From: an uncultured Bacteroidota bacterium | GTDB taxonomy: Bacteria > Bacteroidota > Bacteroidia > Bacteroidales > WCHB1-69 | Length of the DNA: 64,000 bases | Direction: 5' to 3' | NCBI GenBank assembly: GCA_902802755.1 | Contig: CADCNH010000008.1 | Location: 1-64,000 of the forward strand | Program-made: the position numbers and the translations under genes | Notes under the pieces: model-generated | What the model was told of the DNA's origin: nothing | What the model saw: only the letters and a program-made list of their open reading frames with translations | Databases searched by the model: none | Part shown: positions 15,954 to 24,691 of the stretch, one piece after another | Position numbering within the stretch: position 1 is the stretch's first letter | Layout: every line of letters begins with the position of its first letter

Positions 15954-16335
15954 CCAACGGACGCATGCGATGCGTCCCTATATATCATATTTACATCAAA
16001 AATTTCCGCATGGAAATTTTTACCTTAATACCGCTTTTGCGAATAGCTTGCGTGGAAAAACGAGGAGTATGGAGAGCTAAAAAGCCGACTGTTTGAGCTT
16101 GCTTTAGCAAGCGAGTTTCGGCTTTTTAGGCTACGAAAAGCCACTTTTCTTTGCCCCTTTCTTTTGTGGCTGCAAAAGAAAGGGGAAGAAAAATTTCACC
16201 ATCTCTTTTTTGCAACTTTTCGCACAATTTTGTCCACTTTCCGACTAAGAAGTGCAATTTATTAAACTGTTGATTTTTAAGTAAATTAACCATTACTTCA
16301 CTATTGGTTTTATGATTTCAATATTGTAACTTTGT
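15954..16335 (+). repeat. Direct repeat E
   Basis: Second copy of D: GGACGCA/TGCGTCC hairpin (15959-15977), the AAAAAGCCGA/TCGGCTTTTT hairpin (16079-16127) and the shared promoter module. The promoter is TTG 16304-16306, a 20-nt spacer and TAACTTTG 16327-16334. It differs from D mostly in a short block after the hairpin. The gap 15832-15953 before it carries the imperfect upstream part of the repeat and no gene. Confidence 0.85.
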
Positions 16336-16346
16336 GAGCTAAAAAA

Positions 16347-16733
16347 ATGACAGAATATATCAAAATTGGCAGAATAAGTATGACAAGGGCCAAAGAGGCA
16401 CATATACCATCAGCAGATATAAAAATCAATAAACAACACATTGATCATGTTGCCGGAAAACATAAAAAAGAGCTTGAAAAACTTGGGTTCACCGCCTTGG
16501 ATTTTATCAGAGTGGTAATTAACGGATACAATGAGATTAGGGAGGCAAAAGACGGAACGTACTTTCTTGCTAATGTGATTGATGAAAGCAGCACATACAC
16601 CGCCATTATAGGATTAAATTACATTGAAAGCAAGAAGTTTTGGGAAATAAAAACAGCTATTCCCATAAGAACAGCTGTTATAAACAAGAAAAAGCTTATT
16701 TGGAAAAGGGAGCGAACCCCTTTAAAGATTTAA
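16347..16733 (+). CDS. PBECR-like accessory nuclease domain protein
   Basis: The product has 128 residues and begins 13 nt after the promoter of repeat E. INKQHIDHVAGKHKKELEKL, then FTALDFIRVVINGYNEIRE, then FWEIKTAIPIR has the helix-then-beta layout of PBECR/RelE-like nuclease domains seen at the C-termini of phage and mobile-element proteins, and is comparable in layout to the cassette A protein (KHIVEKHG, LGFEVEDFIPIVVQFG). H-x-x-H near residue 32 and a C-terminal KKKLIWKRE are notable. The assignment is by eye. No antitoxin partner is visible. Confidence 0.5.
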   Translation: MTEYIKIGRISMTRAKEAHIPSADIKINKQHIDHVAGKHKKELEKLGFTALDFIRVVINGYNEIREAKDGTYFLANVIDESSTYTAIIGLNYIESKKFWEIKTAIPIRTAVINKKKLIWKRERTPLKI

Positions 16734-17092
16734 CTCTTTGTGCCTTCTGCAATGCAATACGCTTACACTCCAAAAGCTTTTCACATTGCAAAAGTAGAAA
16801 AATTTCCAATACAAAATATAAAAAACAAAAAATTGTCAGTAAATTTTATGGACACCGTATGAGAAGCCCAGTGGCCTGCACAATGTTGCGACGCTGTTTG
16901 CATGGAAAAACGAGTCAAGAAAAAAGTGACGAAGAAGTTATCTATTTTTTGAGTATCTTTGCACCCTCAAAATTCAGACCTAAAAATATAATAAAGTTGT
17001 AATATTTCTATAGTTCATAAACTCAAAATTCCACACTCAAACTGACAAATCACCATCATTAATTCTTGTTTTTAATTCTTAACTCCAAAAAT
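16734..17092 (+). promoter_or_regulatory. Gene-free stretch with a promoter for the DoxX-like gene
   Basis: No ORF of merit is seen. TATCTTTG at 16954-16961 is a clear -7 element, giving a leader of about 125 nt before the ATG at 17093. This gap marks the right edge of the accessory island; coding sequence beyond it is visibly richer in GC. Confidence 0.5.
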
Positions 17093-18286
17093 ATGACCAA
17101 ACAAAAAGAACCCATCTGGCTGAAAATAGTCCGTATTGCGCTGGCCTGCGTATTTCTTTACTCCGGTTTCACCAAAGCCATCGACCCTGTGGCCACGGGC
17201 ATCACCTTCGACGAATACTTCACCTCCTTCGGCATGAGCTTCATGCACCCGCTGTCTCTGTTTTTCGCTTTCTGCATGACCGCCGCCGAATTCACCTTGG
17301 GCTTCATGATGCTCTTCCGCATCAAAATCCGCTTCACCGCATGGTGCTACCTGCTCTTCATGGTCTTCTTCTTCTTCCTGACCTTATGGCTCGCCATCGC
17401 CGAACACCTGGAAGTGAACTACGGCTACAACTTCGGTGTGGTGCGTGACTGCGGCTGCTTCGGACAGGCTGTACACCTCAGCAATAAAGAGACCTTCCTG
17501 AAGAATGTGGTCATCATGATCCCCACCCTGATTGTGTTCTTCAAACGCAAAAGCATCCCCGACATCCGCCTGACGGAACTGGGACAGTGGTGCTTCGCCG
17601 CCATCGGTGCCATGCTCGTATTCGGCTTACAAGCCTACTGCTTCCGCCACCTGCCTATCATCGACTATAGCAACTGGAAAGTAGGTGAAGATGTGGCCCA
17701 GAACTTCATTGACAAACCCGCTGTGCAAGATATCGCATTTATCTATCGGAACACCGCAGATGGCAACCTCGTCACCCTGTCGGAGGATGAACTGATGACC
17801 ATCGGCGATGAACAGCCTGACTTTTACGATACCTACGAGTATGTGGACCGCAAAGACAGCATTATCAGTGAATTTGAAAGAGCTCCTCATGAAGGTTTCA
17901 ATATGCTGGATTCCACTGGTTCGGATATGGCCATGGAAATCTTCCTCAGCGAAGAACCCGCCTATATCTTCTTCATGCATAATCTGGATGAAACTAATAT
18001 AAAGGGTATTCAGAGTGAAGAATTTAAGCACATCGTGAACCAATGTCTTGAAAACGGCATTACTGTGGTGGGTGTTTCCAACTCTGACGAGGAGACCATC
18101 CGGAATTTCCGCCAGAACAATAACATTCCTTTCCCCATCTATGAAAATCACATCGACCCCATTAAAGGTCCCTTCATGGTGCGTGATGCCGTCCGCTCAA
18201 ACCCCGGCCTTATCATCATCCAAGGCGGCGTTGTGAAAGGGAAGTATAATTGGAGAGACTTTGGGAAGGTGAAAACTGATAATTAG
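17093..18286 (+). CDS. DoxX/MauE-like membrane protein with C-terminal thioredoxin-like part (BT_3928 type)
   Basis: The ATG at 17093 (MTKQKEPIW) was chosen; an upstream codon adds only an unlikely tail. The product has 397 residues. Four or so membrane segments at about 10-190 follow the DoxX/MauE pattern (LACVFLYSGFTKAIDP, a classic start) and include a CGCFGQAV motif between helices, as in methylamine-utilisation MauE proteins that handle disulfides. The soluble C-terminal ~200 residues (EPAYIFFMHNLDETN, NIPFPIYENH, SNPGLIIIQGGVVKGKYNWR) look like a thioredoxin fold without CxxC. It resembles the Bacteroidales BT_3928 family. A prolyl oligopeptidase gene follows 56 nt later. Confidence 0.75.
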   Translation: MTKQKEPIWLKIVRIALACVFLYSGFTKAIDPVATGITFDEYFTSFGMSFMHPLSLFFAFCMTAAEFTLGFMMLFRIKIRFTAWCYLLFMVFFFFLTLWLAIAEHLEVNYGYNFGVVRDCGCFGQAVHLSNKETFLKNVVIMIPTLIVFFKRKSIPDIRLTELGQWCFAAIGAMLVFGLQAYCFRHLPIIDYSNWKVGEDVAQNFIDKPAVQDIAFIYRNTADGNLVTLSEDELMTIGDEQPDFYDTYEYVDRKDSIISEFERAPHEGFNMLDSTGSDMAMEIFLSEEPAYIFFMHNLDETNIKGIQSEEFKHIVNQCLENGITVVGVSNSDEETIRNFRQNNNIPFPIYENHIDPIKGPFMVRDAVRSNPGLIIIQGGVVKGKYNWRDFGKVKTDN

Positions 18287-18342
18287 CAAATTAGTTAATT
18301 AGCAAATGTGCAAATTAAATTAAGAATTAAGAACTTTTCATC

Positions 18343-20469
18343 ATGAAAAAACTCGGAACCATAACCTTACTAGCTTGTTTAGCGCTTATGTTTACCCATT
18401 GCAGTAACAAAAATGCCCCTATCCAGTATCCGGAAGCCGCTATGGGCAGCGACACAGATGTTTATTTCGGTGTAAAAGTGGCCGACCCCTATCGTTGGCT
18501 GGAGAACGATACCGCCCCGGAAGTGGAGGCATGGGTACAGCAGCAGAATGAAATCACCCAGAACTACTTGCAGAAGATTCCTTTCCGCGAGGACCTCAAC
18601 AAGCGGTTGACAGCAATTTCCAACTACGAAAAGATTGGAGCACCCTTCAAAAAACACGGCAAATACTATTTCTACCGCAACGACGGCTTGCAGAACCAAA
18701 GTGTTTTGTATGTCAAGGAGAGCTTGGACGGTGAAGCCGAAGTGTTACTGGACCCCAACACACTGTCAGACGATGGCACCGTGGCCCTCAACGGCATCAG
18801 CTTCTCACACGACGGCAAGTATCTGGCCTATACCATCTCCCGCAGCGGCAGCGACTGGGTTGAAATCTATGTGCTGGACTTAGCTACCCGCCAGCTGACT
18901 AACGACCACATCGAATGGGCCAAGTTCACCAGTGCGGCATGGCACGGCGATGGCTTCTACTACAGCTGCTACGACCGCCCCGAAGCTGGCAAGGAATACT
19001 CCAATATGAACGAAAACCACAAGATTTTCTATCATAAAATGGGTACTGCACAAGAAGAGGATGTGCTGATTTATGAGAACCCGAAATATCCACAGCGCTT
19101 CTATACCGCAAGCACCGACGAGGACGAAACGGTAATGTTTATTTCCGAAGACGGTTTTGGTGCAGGCAATAATCTGATGATGAAAGATTTACGCAGACCC
19201 AACGCTCCCGTAGTCGCCATCACCACCGATGCCGATTTCATCTACTCACCTATCGAAGTCATGGACAACAATATTTACGTTTATACCAACTACAAAGCTC
19301 CGAAATACCGTCTGATGAAGGCCAACATCGACAATCCGAGAATCGAGAACTGGACAGAAGTGATTCCGGAAGGAGAATATGCGATGAGCTCAGCGGAGAT
19401 TATCGATGGTAAATTCGTACTCTGCTACAACCAGGACTGCTCCGAGCACGCCTACGTCTATACTTTGGAGGGCCAAAAAATGCACGAGGTGGAACTGCCT
19501 ACCTTAGGAACAGTTTGGTTCAGCGGTGATAAAAAAGACAAAGAGGTCTTCTACGGATTCTCCTCTTTCACCTTCCCCTCCACCATCTACAAATATGACA
19601 TTGACAACAACAAATCAGAGTTATACATGGCTCCCAAGGTGGACTTCAAGAGCGACGACTACCTGACCGAGCAGATTTTCTTCACCAGCAAAGACGGCAC
19701 CAAGGTTCCCATGTTCATCACCTACAAACGCGGTTTGAACCTGAGGGGCAACAACCCCGTATTGCTCTATGGCTACGGCGGTTTCAACATCAGCCTGAAC
19801 CCCTCTTTCTCCACCATGCGTATTCCGTTCTTGGAGAATGGCGGCATCTATGCCCAAGTCAACCTCCGTGGTGGCAGCGAATACGGCGAGGAATGGCACC
19901 AAGCCGGCACCAAGATGAACAAGCAGAATGTGTTTGACGACTTCATCGCTGCCGCCGAATACCTCATCAGCGAGAACTACACCAATCCGCAGAAAGTGGC
20001 CATCATGGGCGGCTCCAACGGTGGTCTGTTGGTAGGTGCTTGTGTCAACCAGCGTCCCGACCTGTACCGTGTAGCCATCCCGCAAGTGGGTGTGATGGAC
20101 ATGCTGCGCTACCACCTCTTCACCATCGGCTGGAACTGGGCTCCCGACTACGGCACCAGTGCCGATAGCAAAGAGATGTTTGAGTACCTGTACAACTACT
20201 CACCGCTGCACAACATCAAGAACGACGGCACCCCCTACCCTGCCATCCTGGTGACTACTGCCGACCATGATGATCGTGTGGTACCCACCCACTCGTTCAA
20301 ATACACTGCCGCTTTGCAGGCTGCTAACACTGGCAATGCCCCGAAGCTCATCCGCATCGAAACCAAGGCCGGTCACGGTGGCGGCATGCCCCTCAGCAAG
20401 GTAATTGAGGAATATACCGACATCTATGCTTTCATCATGTATAACCTCGGCATGAAACCCAAATTCTAA
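18343..20469 (+). CDS. Prolyl oligopeptidase family serine peptidase (S9A), lipoprotein
   Basis: The product has 708 residues. The N-terminus has a signal peptide with lipobox-like LMFTHCSNKN, so it is probably membrane-anchored in the envelope. The S9A N-terminal motif DPYRWLEND is followed by a seven-bladed propeller (about 70-420) and an alpha/beta hydrolase domain. The catalytic triad is Ser558 in GGSNGGLLVG, an Asp in the DHDDRV motif (641-646), and His678 in AGHGGG. It cleaves short peptides after proline. Co-transcription with the DoxX-like gene upstream is likely. Confidence 0.93.
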   Translation: MKKLGTITLLACLALMFTHCSNKNAPIQYPEAAMGSDTDVYFGVKVADPYRWLENDTAPEVEAWVQQQNEITQNYLQKIPFREDLNKRLTAISNYEKIGAPFKKHGKYYFYRNDGLQNQSVLYVKESLDGEAEVLLDPNTLSDDGTVALNGISFSHDGKYLAYTISRSGSDWVEIYVLDLATRQLTNDHIEWAKFTSAAWHGDGFYYSCYDRPEAGKEYSNMNENHKIFYHKMGTAQEEDVLIYENPKYPQRFYTASTDEDETVMFISEDGFGAGNNLMMKDLRRPNAPVVAITTDADFIYSPIEVMDNNIYVYTNYKAPKYRLMKANIDNPRIENWTEVIPEGEYAMSSAEIIDGKFVLCYNQDCSEHAYVYTLEGQKMHEVELPTLGTVWFSGDKKDKEVFYGFSSFTFPSTIYKYDIDNNKSELYMAPKVDFKSDDYLTEQIFFTSKDGTKVPMFITYKRGLNLRGNNPVLLYGYGGFNISLNPSFSTMRIPFLENGGIYAQVNLRGGSEYGEEWHQAGTKMNKQNVFDDFIAAAEYLISENYTNPQKVAIMGGSNGGLLVGACVNQRPDLYRVAIPQVGVMDMLRYHLFTIGWNWAPDYGTSADSKEMFEYLYNYSPLHNIKNDGTPYPAILVTTADHDDRVVPTHSFKYTAALQAANTGNAPKLIRIETKAGHGGGMPLSKVIEEYTDIYAFIMYNLGMKPKF

Positions 20470-20477
20470 ACAAAGAG

Positions 20478-21014
20478 ATGACCCAAGTGCTGCTTCATTC
20501 TTGTTGTGCTCCATGCTCATCCGCTATCTTGGAGTGGATGCTCAACCATGACTATCAGCCGGTCATCTATTATTATAATCCCAATATTTTTCCTGCGGAA
20601 GAATATGAGATACGGAAAAGGGAATGCAGTCGCTATGCGCTGAAATTAGGTGTAAGCATGATTGATGGAGACTACGAACACCAGCAATGGTGCGAAGAAA
20701 TGAAAGGCTTGGAAGACCAGCCCGAACGCGGCCAACGATGCCTGCAATGTTTCAAGATGCGATTGATGTCAGCCGCAAAAAAAGCCAAAGAACTGAATAT
20801 CAGTTTATTCACCACCACTTTGGCTTCTTCAAGATGGAAAGACCTGAAACAAATCAATGAAGCAGGTTTTTGGGCCGCCGAGCAGGTGGAAGGTACCCAA
20901 TTCTGGGACAAAAACTGGCGCAAGGATGGCCTGCAGGAACGCAGAAATCAGCTGCTGAAAGAAAATAATTTCTACAATCAACAATATTGCGGCTGTGAAT
21001 TCAGCATGAGGTAA
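20478..21014 (+). CDS. queH: Epoxyqueuosine reductase QueH
   Basis: The product has 178 residues. LLHSCCAPCSSAIL near the N-terminus, RCLQCFKMR in the middle and QYCGCEFS at the end supply the cysteine sets of QueH, which reduces epoxyqueuosine to queuosine in tRNA using an iron-sulfur centre. It follows the peptidase gene by 8 nt. The tRNA-guanine transglycosylase at 36666 belongs to the same pathway. Length and motifs are normal for the family. Confidence 0.93.
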   Translation: MTQVLLHSCCAPCSSAILEWMLNHDYQPVIYYYNPNIFPAEEYEIRKRECSRYALKLGVSMIDGDYEHQQWCEEMKGLEDQPERGQRCLQCFKMRLMSAAKKAKELNISLFTTTLASSRWKDLKQINEAGFWAAEQVEGTQFWDKNWRKDGLQERRNQLLKENNFYNQQYCGCEFSMR

Positions 21015-21020
21015 TTTTAT

Positions 21021-21056
21021 GTATGTAGAGACGTGGTGCACCGCGTCTCTACATAC
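21021..21056. terminator. Palindromic hairpin between converging genes
   Basis: GTATGTAGAGACG (21021-21033) pairs perfectly with CGTCTCTACATAC (21044-21056), with a GGTGCACC inner palindrome. It lies between queH and the convergent T9SS gene and could end both transcripts. Its arms resemble the GTAGAGACGC palindromes elsewhere in the window. Confidence 0.55.
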
Positions 21057-21082
21057 AATTTAATATCATTTATTTTCAATTA

Positions 21083-24000
21083 TCAGTTCTTAACCACCTT
21101 CCGTACCGCCAGCACATTGCCGTCGGCCACGGCTTTGATGAAATACACCCCGTTAGCGTAGGGGAACATATCAATTTTCGTGGTCTGTAGAGACGCAAAA
21201 TTTTGCGTCTCTACAATGTCCAACAATTTTCCAAACACATCAAACACCTGAATTTCAACGTTGTTTAATTGTTCATTATTCATTGTTAATTGAACATTGA
21301 CAAAGTTGGAGGTGGGGTTTGGATAAACCTTCAATGAAGCGTTCAAATCATGGTTGTTAATACCCGTAACAATGGTACTGCCGTTTACAAAATTACTCTC
21401 TCCAAAAGAACAGACAGATTTCACTCTCCAGAAATAGTTGCTATTTTGCAGGTTATGTATCACCAGCTGATGATTGCTGGTGTTTTCCGAATGCACATCA
21501 CTTCCGCTTGTGCCATATTCCACGATATAATAGCTGGCGTTCTCTCCACCGTTCCAACTCAATGCAGCCGAATTGCCGCTGACGGAAGCTGACAAGTTGC
21601 CAGGAGCATCGCAAGATTCCACATCGGAATACTGCCAAATCAGGATCGGGAAACCGCTGTTGATGGGCACGGTGTAATCAGATTTCCAAACGGGTACCAC
21701 AAGGCCTTGGTTCAGCGTGGCGACAAAAGCAGGATCTTGCATTTGCTCGTTGGTCAGTCCTTCATTATCCTTGAAATTGTTTTCGCCAATGGCACTGGTT
21801 TGTCCCGTGATGGAAGAGCTGAAATAACAGTTGTACATCAGCACTTCGTTGGCACCTCCGATGATGGCTCCGATGCCGTCGCCTTGTCCCGTGACACTGG
21901 CGGCCACATAGCTGTTGCGCACTGTAGAATAGTTGCTAAAACCAACCAAGCCACCTACATAATGATTGCCACTAACGGTACATGTGTTATAACAGCCTGA
22001 AATGATGGAATTTGTTCCTTCATCCTGATACCCCACCAAGCCACCACAATAACTCAAAGCAAAGAGTGATCCTCCATTTACATAACAATCACGCATATAA
22101 GTGTTTTCTGCGTAGGCCACCATACCACCCGTATAGTTGCGTCCGCTGGCAGTGATATTCACCAATCCTACCTCATACAAGTTGGCACTCAAAGTATAAC
22201 CGAAGAAACCCTGATAGGGTGTATTGGGTTGGTCTATATACAGGTTGGTGATAGTCATACCGTTGCCGTCGAAGGTACCTCCAAATGGATAGTAAGGATA
22301 ACTACCTATGGAGGTCATGTTGTTAGGCTGGTTTAGAGGTAAAACAATGTTATTCATCAGTTTGATATACTTGCCATAGAAAGTGGTGCCGCTATTACAG
22401 CGGTCGGCCACCCACTGCAACATATCCGCATCGTATATGAGGATAGTGTCCGCATTCAGCCAGGAAACCTCGAAGGTTTGCGTGTTGCCGTAATAGGTTT
22501 CTGTGTTCTCTGCAATATTTACAAAAGCCCGATATTCGTAATCTGTATTGACAGGAAGGCCATACAATGAAGCTGAGAAGATGTCAGTTCCGCTTGTTGC
22601 ATTTATGGTGGTGTATGTGTTATCCCCTACAGCTCGATATTCAAATCCTTTGTTTGTGACGGTGGCATCTCCCATAATCATTGAGCCGTTTAGCGTAGCT
22701 GAAGATTCTGTTAAGGATGTTGCAGGATTGGTGGTGACGGAAACATTAGATGTGGTAAAATATTTCATTGCACCATAGACAGTTTCACATCCGATAGCTG
22801 TGCAGAATGACCTATATACATATTGAGTGTTAGGAGTTAGCCCCGTAATAGTTTCAGTGATACTTCCTTCCCCACTAACATTCACTATTTGATAAGCGGT
22901 GTCTACAGTTTTTTTGTATTCGAAACCTTGTGCAGAGATACTTGCATCGCCAATAGTAAAAGAACCGTTAAGCGTAGCATGTGTTTGGGTGACGTTGGTG
23001 GCGTTGTTAGTCGTTGCAGAGACAGAAGAAGTGGTGAATGAACGTATTTGCCCATAAATTGTGCCACATTCATTTGCAGTTGCAAAAGTTCTATAAGAAT
23101 ATTGTGTGTTGGGAGTGAGATTAATCAACGTATGTGAAATACTGTTGTTGTAAGGAACAATTACTTGTATCCAATCGCCCCCAGATTGCATATATTCAAA
23201 ACCTTGGCTGGTTACAGTCGCATCTCCGGTTGACAGAGTCCCATTCATCGTTGCTTGGGATTGAGTAACACTTGTTGGATTATTTGTGGTTACACTAACC
23301 GCTAAAGTGGAAAATGATTTATCTGTGCCAAAAGTTGTGTCGCAGCCTGCAGTAACCAAATACGTTCTATAAGAATAACTTGTTGATGGTGTGAGTCCTG
23401 ATAATGTATAGGCAATAGTATCAGATACGTTATTGCAAGAAACAAACGTATAGTCGGTCGCATTTGACGCTTTATACATAAAACCAGCAGACAGAATATT
23501 ATCGTTTTCAATAGATATTGTTCCTTTTAAAGTACCATGTGTTTGGGTAACATTGATAGCGTCCAATGTTTTGGCATCAAGAATAATCATAGTTAAAACT
23601 GGATAGCCGTCATTGGTGTAAGGAGTTACATCTTGCTCCCAAGCACAAGAATTATTGTTCAACAGGTTTACAAACTCAGCGGTTTGCATAGCCGAAGATG
23701 ACATGGGAGAGCCTCCGTATACGTTGCCGCCACCACAGTTGTCAAGATAATAACAATTTATGACATTGTTGCCTGATGTGTAAAGCCGATTCCCAACAAT
23801 TCCACCATCGCTATAATCATTTTCGAAATTTCCGACATTATAGCAATTAGTAATAGCACTGTTGCTTCCTTTCCCCCCTATTATACCACCTGAATACACT
23901 GAGTGTTGGGTTATATTGCCTTTGTTATAGCAATTAGAAATTGGGCAGACGCCATTACTACACCCGATTATTCCGCCAGTATAATAAGCCCCTGATAGGG

Positions 24001-24652
24001 TTCCTTCATTATAGCAGTTTACGATTGTACATCCTGCTCCATATCCAATGATGCCACCCAAGTATGAATAATTATTATAGGTATGATAGTATGTTGTTGA
24101 AATGTTATTACCATTATTGCAACCCAGAAAGCTTGTACCAATGGCATATCCAACTACTCCTCCAACATACCTTTCCGATGACGCAACCTGATTTCCCCTC
24201 ACACTCAAATTTTTTATTGTAGCCCCATCTACATATCCAAAGAATCCCACACGGTTGGCAGAACTATTGATATACAAGCCCAAAACGGTGTGGTTGTTTC
24301 CATCAAAATGGCCACCAAAAGAGTAGTAGTTAGTCTCGGAAATCCAATATCCGATTGGTGTCCACTGGAAACTTTGACTGCCGTTGAGGTTTACGTCAGT
24401 CATTAACTTGTAGTGGAGATTGTGGTTGGAAACATGACCTCCAGCGGCATCAAGTCCGTTGTTCACACGGTAAGCGAGGTAGGCCAGTTGCTGGGCGTTC
24501 TCAATCAGGAATGGGTCGGCTTCGGTGCCTGTGCCGTTGGTCCAGGGGGCGTAGGTGCCGTCCCATACGGAAACCTGCGCGGTTAAATGGTGCGGCAGTA
24601 TAGCCGCGATAACGAGGAGCATCATTGTGCTCAAAAGGTATAACTTTTTCAT
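21083..24652 (-). CDS. Large T9SS-secreted surface protein with GLUG and fibronectin-like repeats
   Basis: The product has 1189 residues. After a signal peptide (MKKLYLLSTMMLLVIAAILP, cleavage near LTAQ) come GLUG-type repeats (GGIIGYGAGCTIVNCYNEGT and similar) at about 120-310. Then come about four ~90-residue modules sharing ATLNGS...GDA...GFEY...LTPNTQYSYR (about 360-730), a second GLUG block (about 760-950), a fibronectin III-like domain, and a type A T9SS sorting domain (VYPNPTSNF, VYFIKAVADGN). A perfect 30-bp palindrome is embedded in the sorting-domain coding region and supplies the residues around VETQNFASLQ. It is probably an adhesin. The gene is 39 nt behind the 923-residue protein gene. 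Confidence 0.88.
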   Translation of the reverse strand: MKKLYLLSTMMLLVIAAILPHHLTAQVSVWDGTYAPWTNGTGTEADPFLIENAQQLAYLAYRVNNGLDAAGGHVSNHNLHYKLMTDVNLNGSQSFQWTPIGYWISETNYYSFGGHFDGNNHTVLGLYINSSANRVGFFGYVDGATIKNLSVRGNQVASSERYVGGVVGYAIGTSFLGCNNGNNISTTYYHTYNNYSYLGGIIGYGAGCTIVNCYNEGTLSGAYYTGGIIGCSNGVCPISNCYNKGNITQHSVYSGGIIGGKGSNSAITNCYNVGNFENDYSDGGIVGNRLYTSGNNVINCYYLDNCGGGNVYGGSPMSSSAMQTAEFVNLLNNNSCAWEQDVTPYTNDGYPVLTMIILDAKTLDAINVTQTHGTLKGTISIENDNILSAGFMYKASNATDYTFVSCNNVSDTIAYTLSGLTPSTSYSYRTYLVTAGCDTTFGTDKSFSTLAVSVTTNNPTSVTQSQATMNGTLSTGDATVTSQGFEYMQSGGDWIQVIVPYNNSISHTLINLTPNTQYSYRTFATANECGTIYGQIRSFTTSSVSATTNNATNVTQTHATLNGSFTIGDASISAQGFEYKKTVDTAYQIVNVSGEGSITETITGLTPNTQYVYRSFCTAIGCETVYGAMKYFTTSNVSVTTNPATSLTESSATLNGSMIMGDATVTNKGFEYRAVGDNTYTTINATSGTDIFSASLYGLPVNTDYEYRAFVNIAENTETYYGNTQTFEVSWLNADTILIYDADMLQWVADRCNSGTTFYGKYIKLMNNIVLPLNQPNNMTSIGSYPYYPFGGTFDGNGMTITNLYIDQPNTPYQGFFGYTLSANLYEVGLVNITASGRNYTGGMVAYAENTYMRDCYVNGGSLFALSYCGGLVGYQDEGTNSIISGCYNTCTVSGNHYVGGLVGFSNYSTVRNSYVAASVTGQGDGIGAIIGGANEVLMYNCYFSSSITGQTSAIGENNFKDNEGLTNEQMQDPAFVATLNQGLVVPVWKSDYTVPINSGFPILIWQYSDVESCDAPGNLSASVSGNSAALSWNGGENASYYIVEYGTSGSDVHSENTSNHQLVIHNLQNSNYFWRVKSVCSFGESNFVNGSTIVTGINNHDLNASLKVYPNPTSNFVNVQLTMNNEQLNNVEIQVFDVFGKLLDIVETQNFASLQTTKIDMFPYANGVYFIKAVADGNVLAVRKVVKN
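21186..21215. repeat. 30-bp perfect palindrome inside a coding region
   Basis: TGTAGAGACGCAAAA is followed at once by its reverse complement, with no loop. It sits in frame inside the T9SS sorting domain of the gene at 21083-24652. Related palindromes lie at 27897-27918 and 28228-28257. Confidence 0.85.
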
Positions 24653-24691
24653 AAAAAATGTGATTTTGTATTTCGAAAAATAAATTTACGT

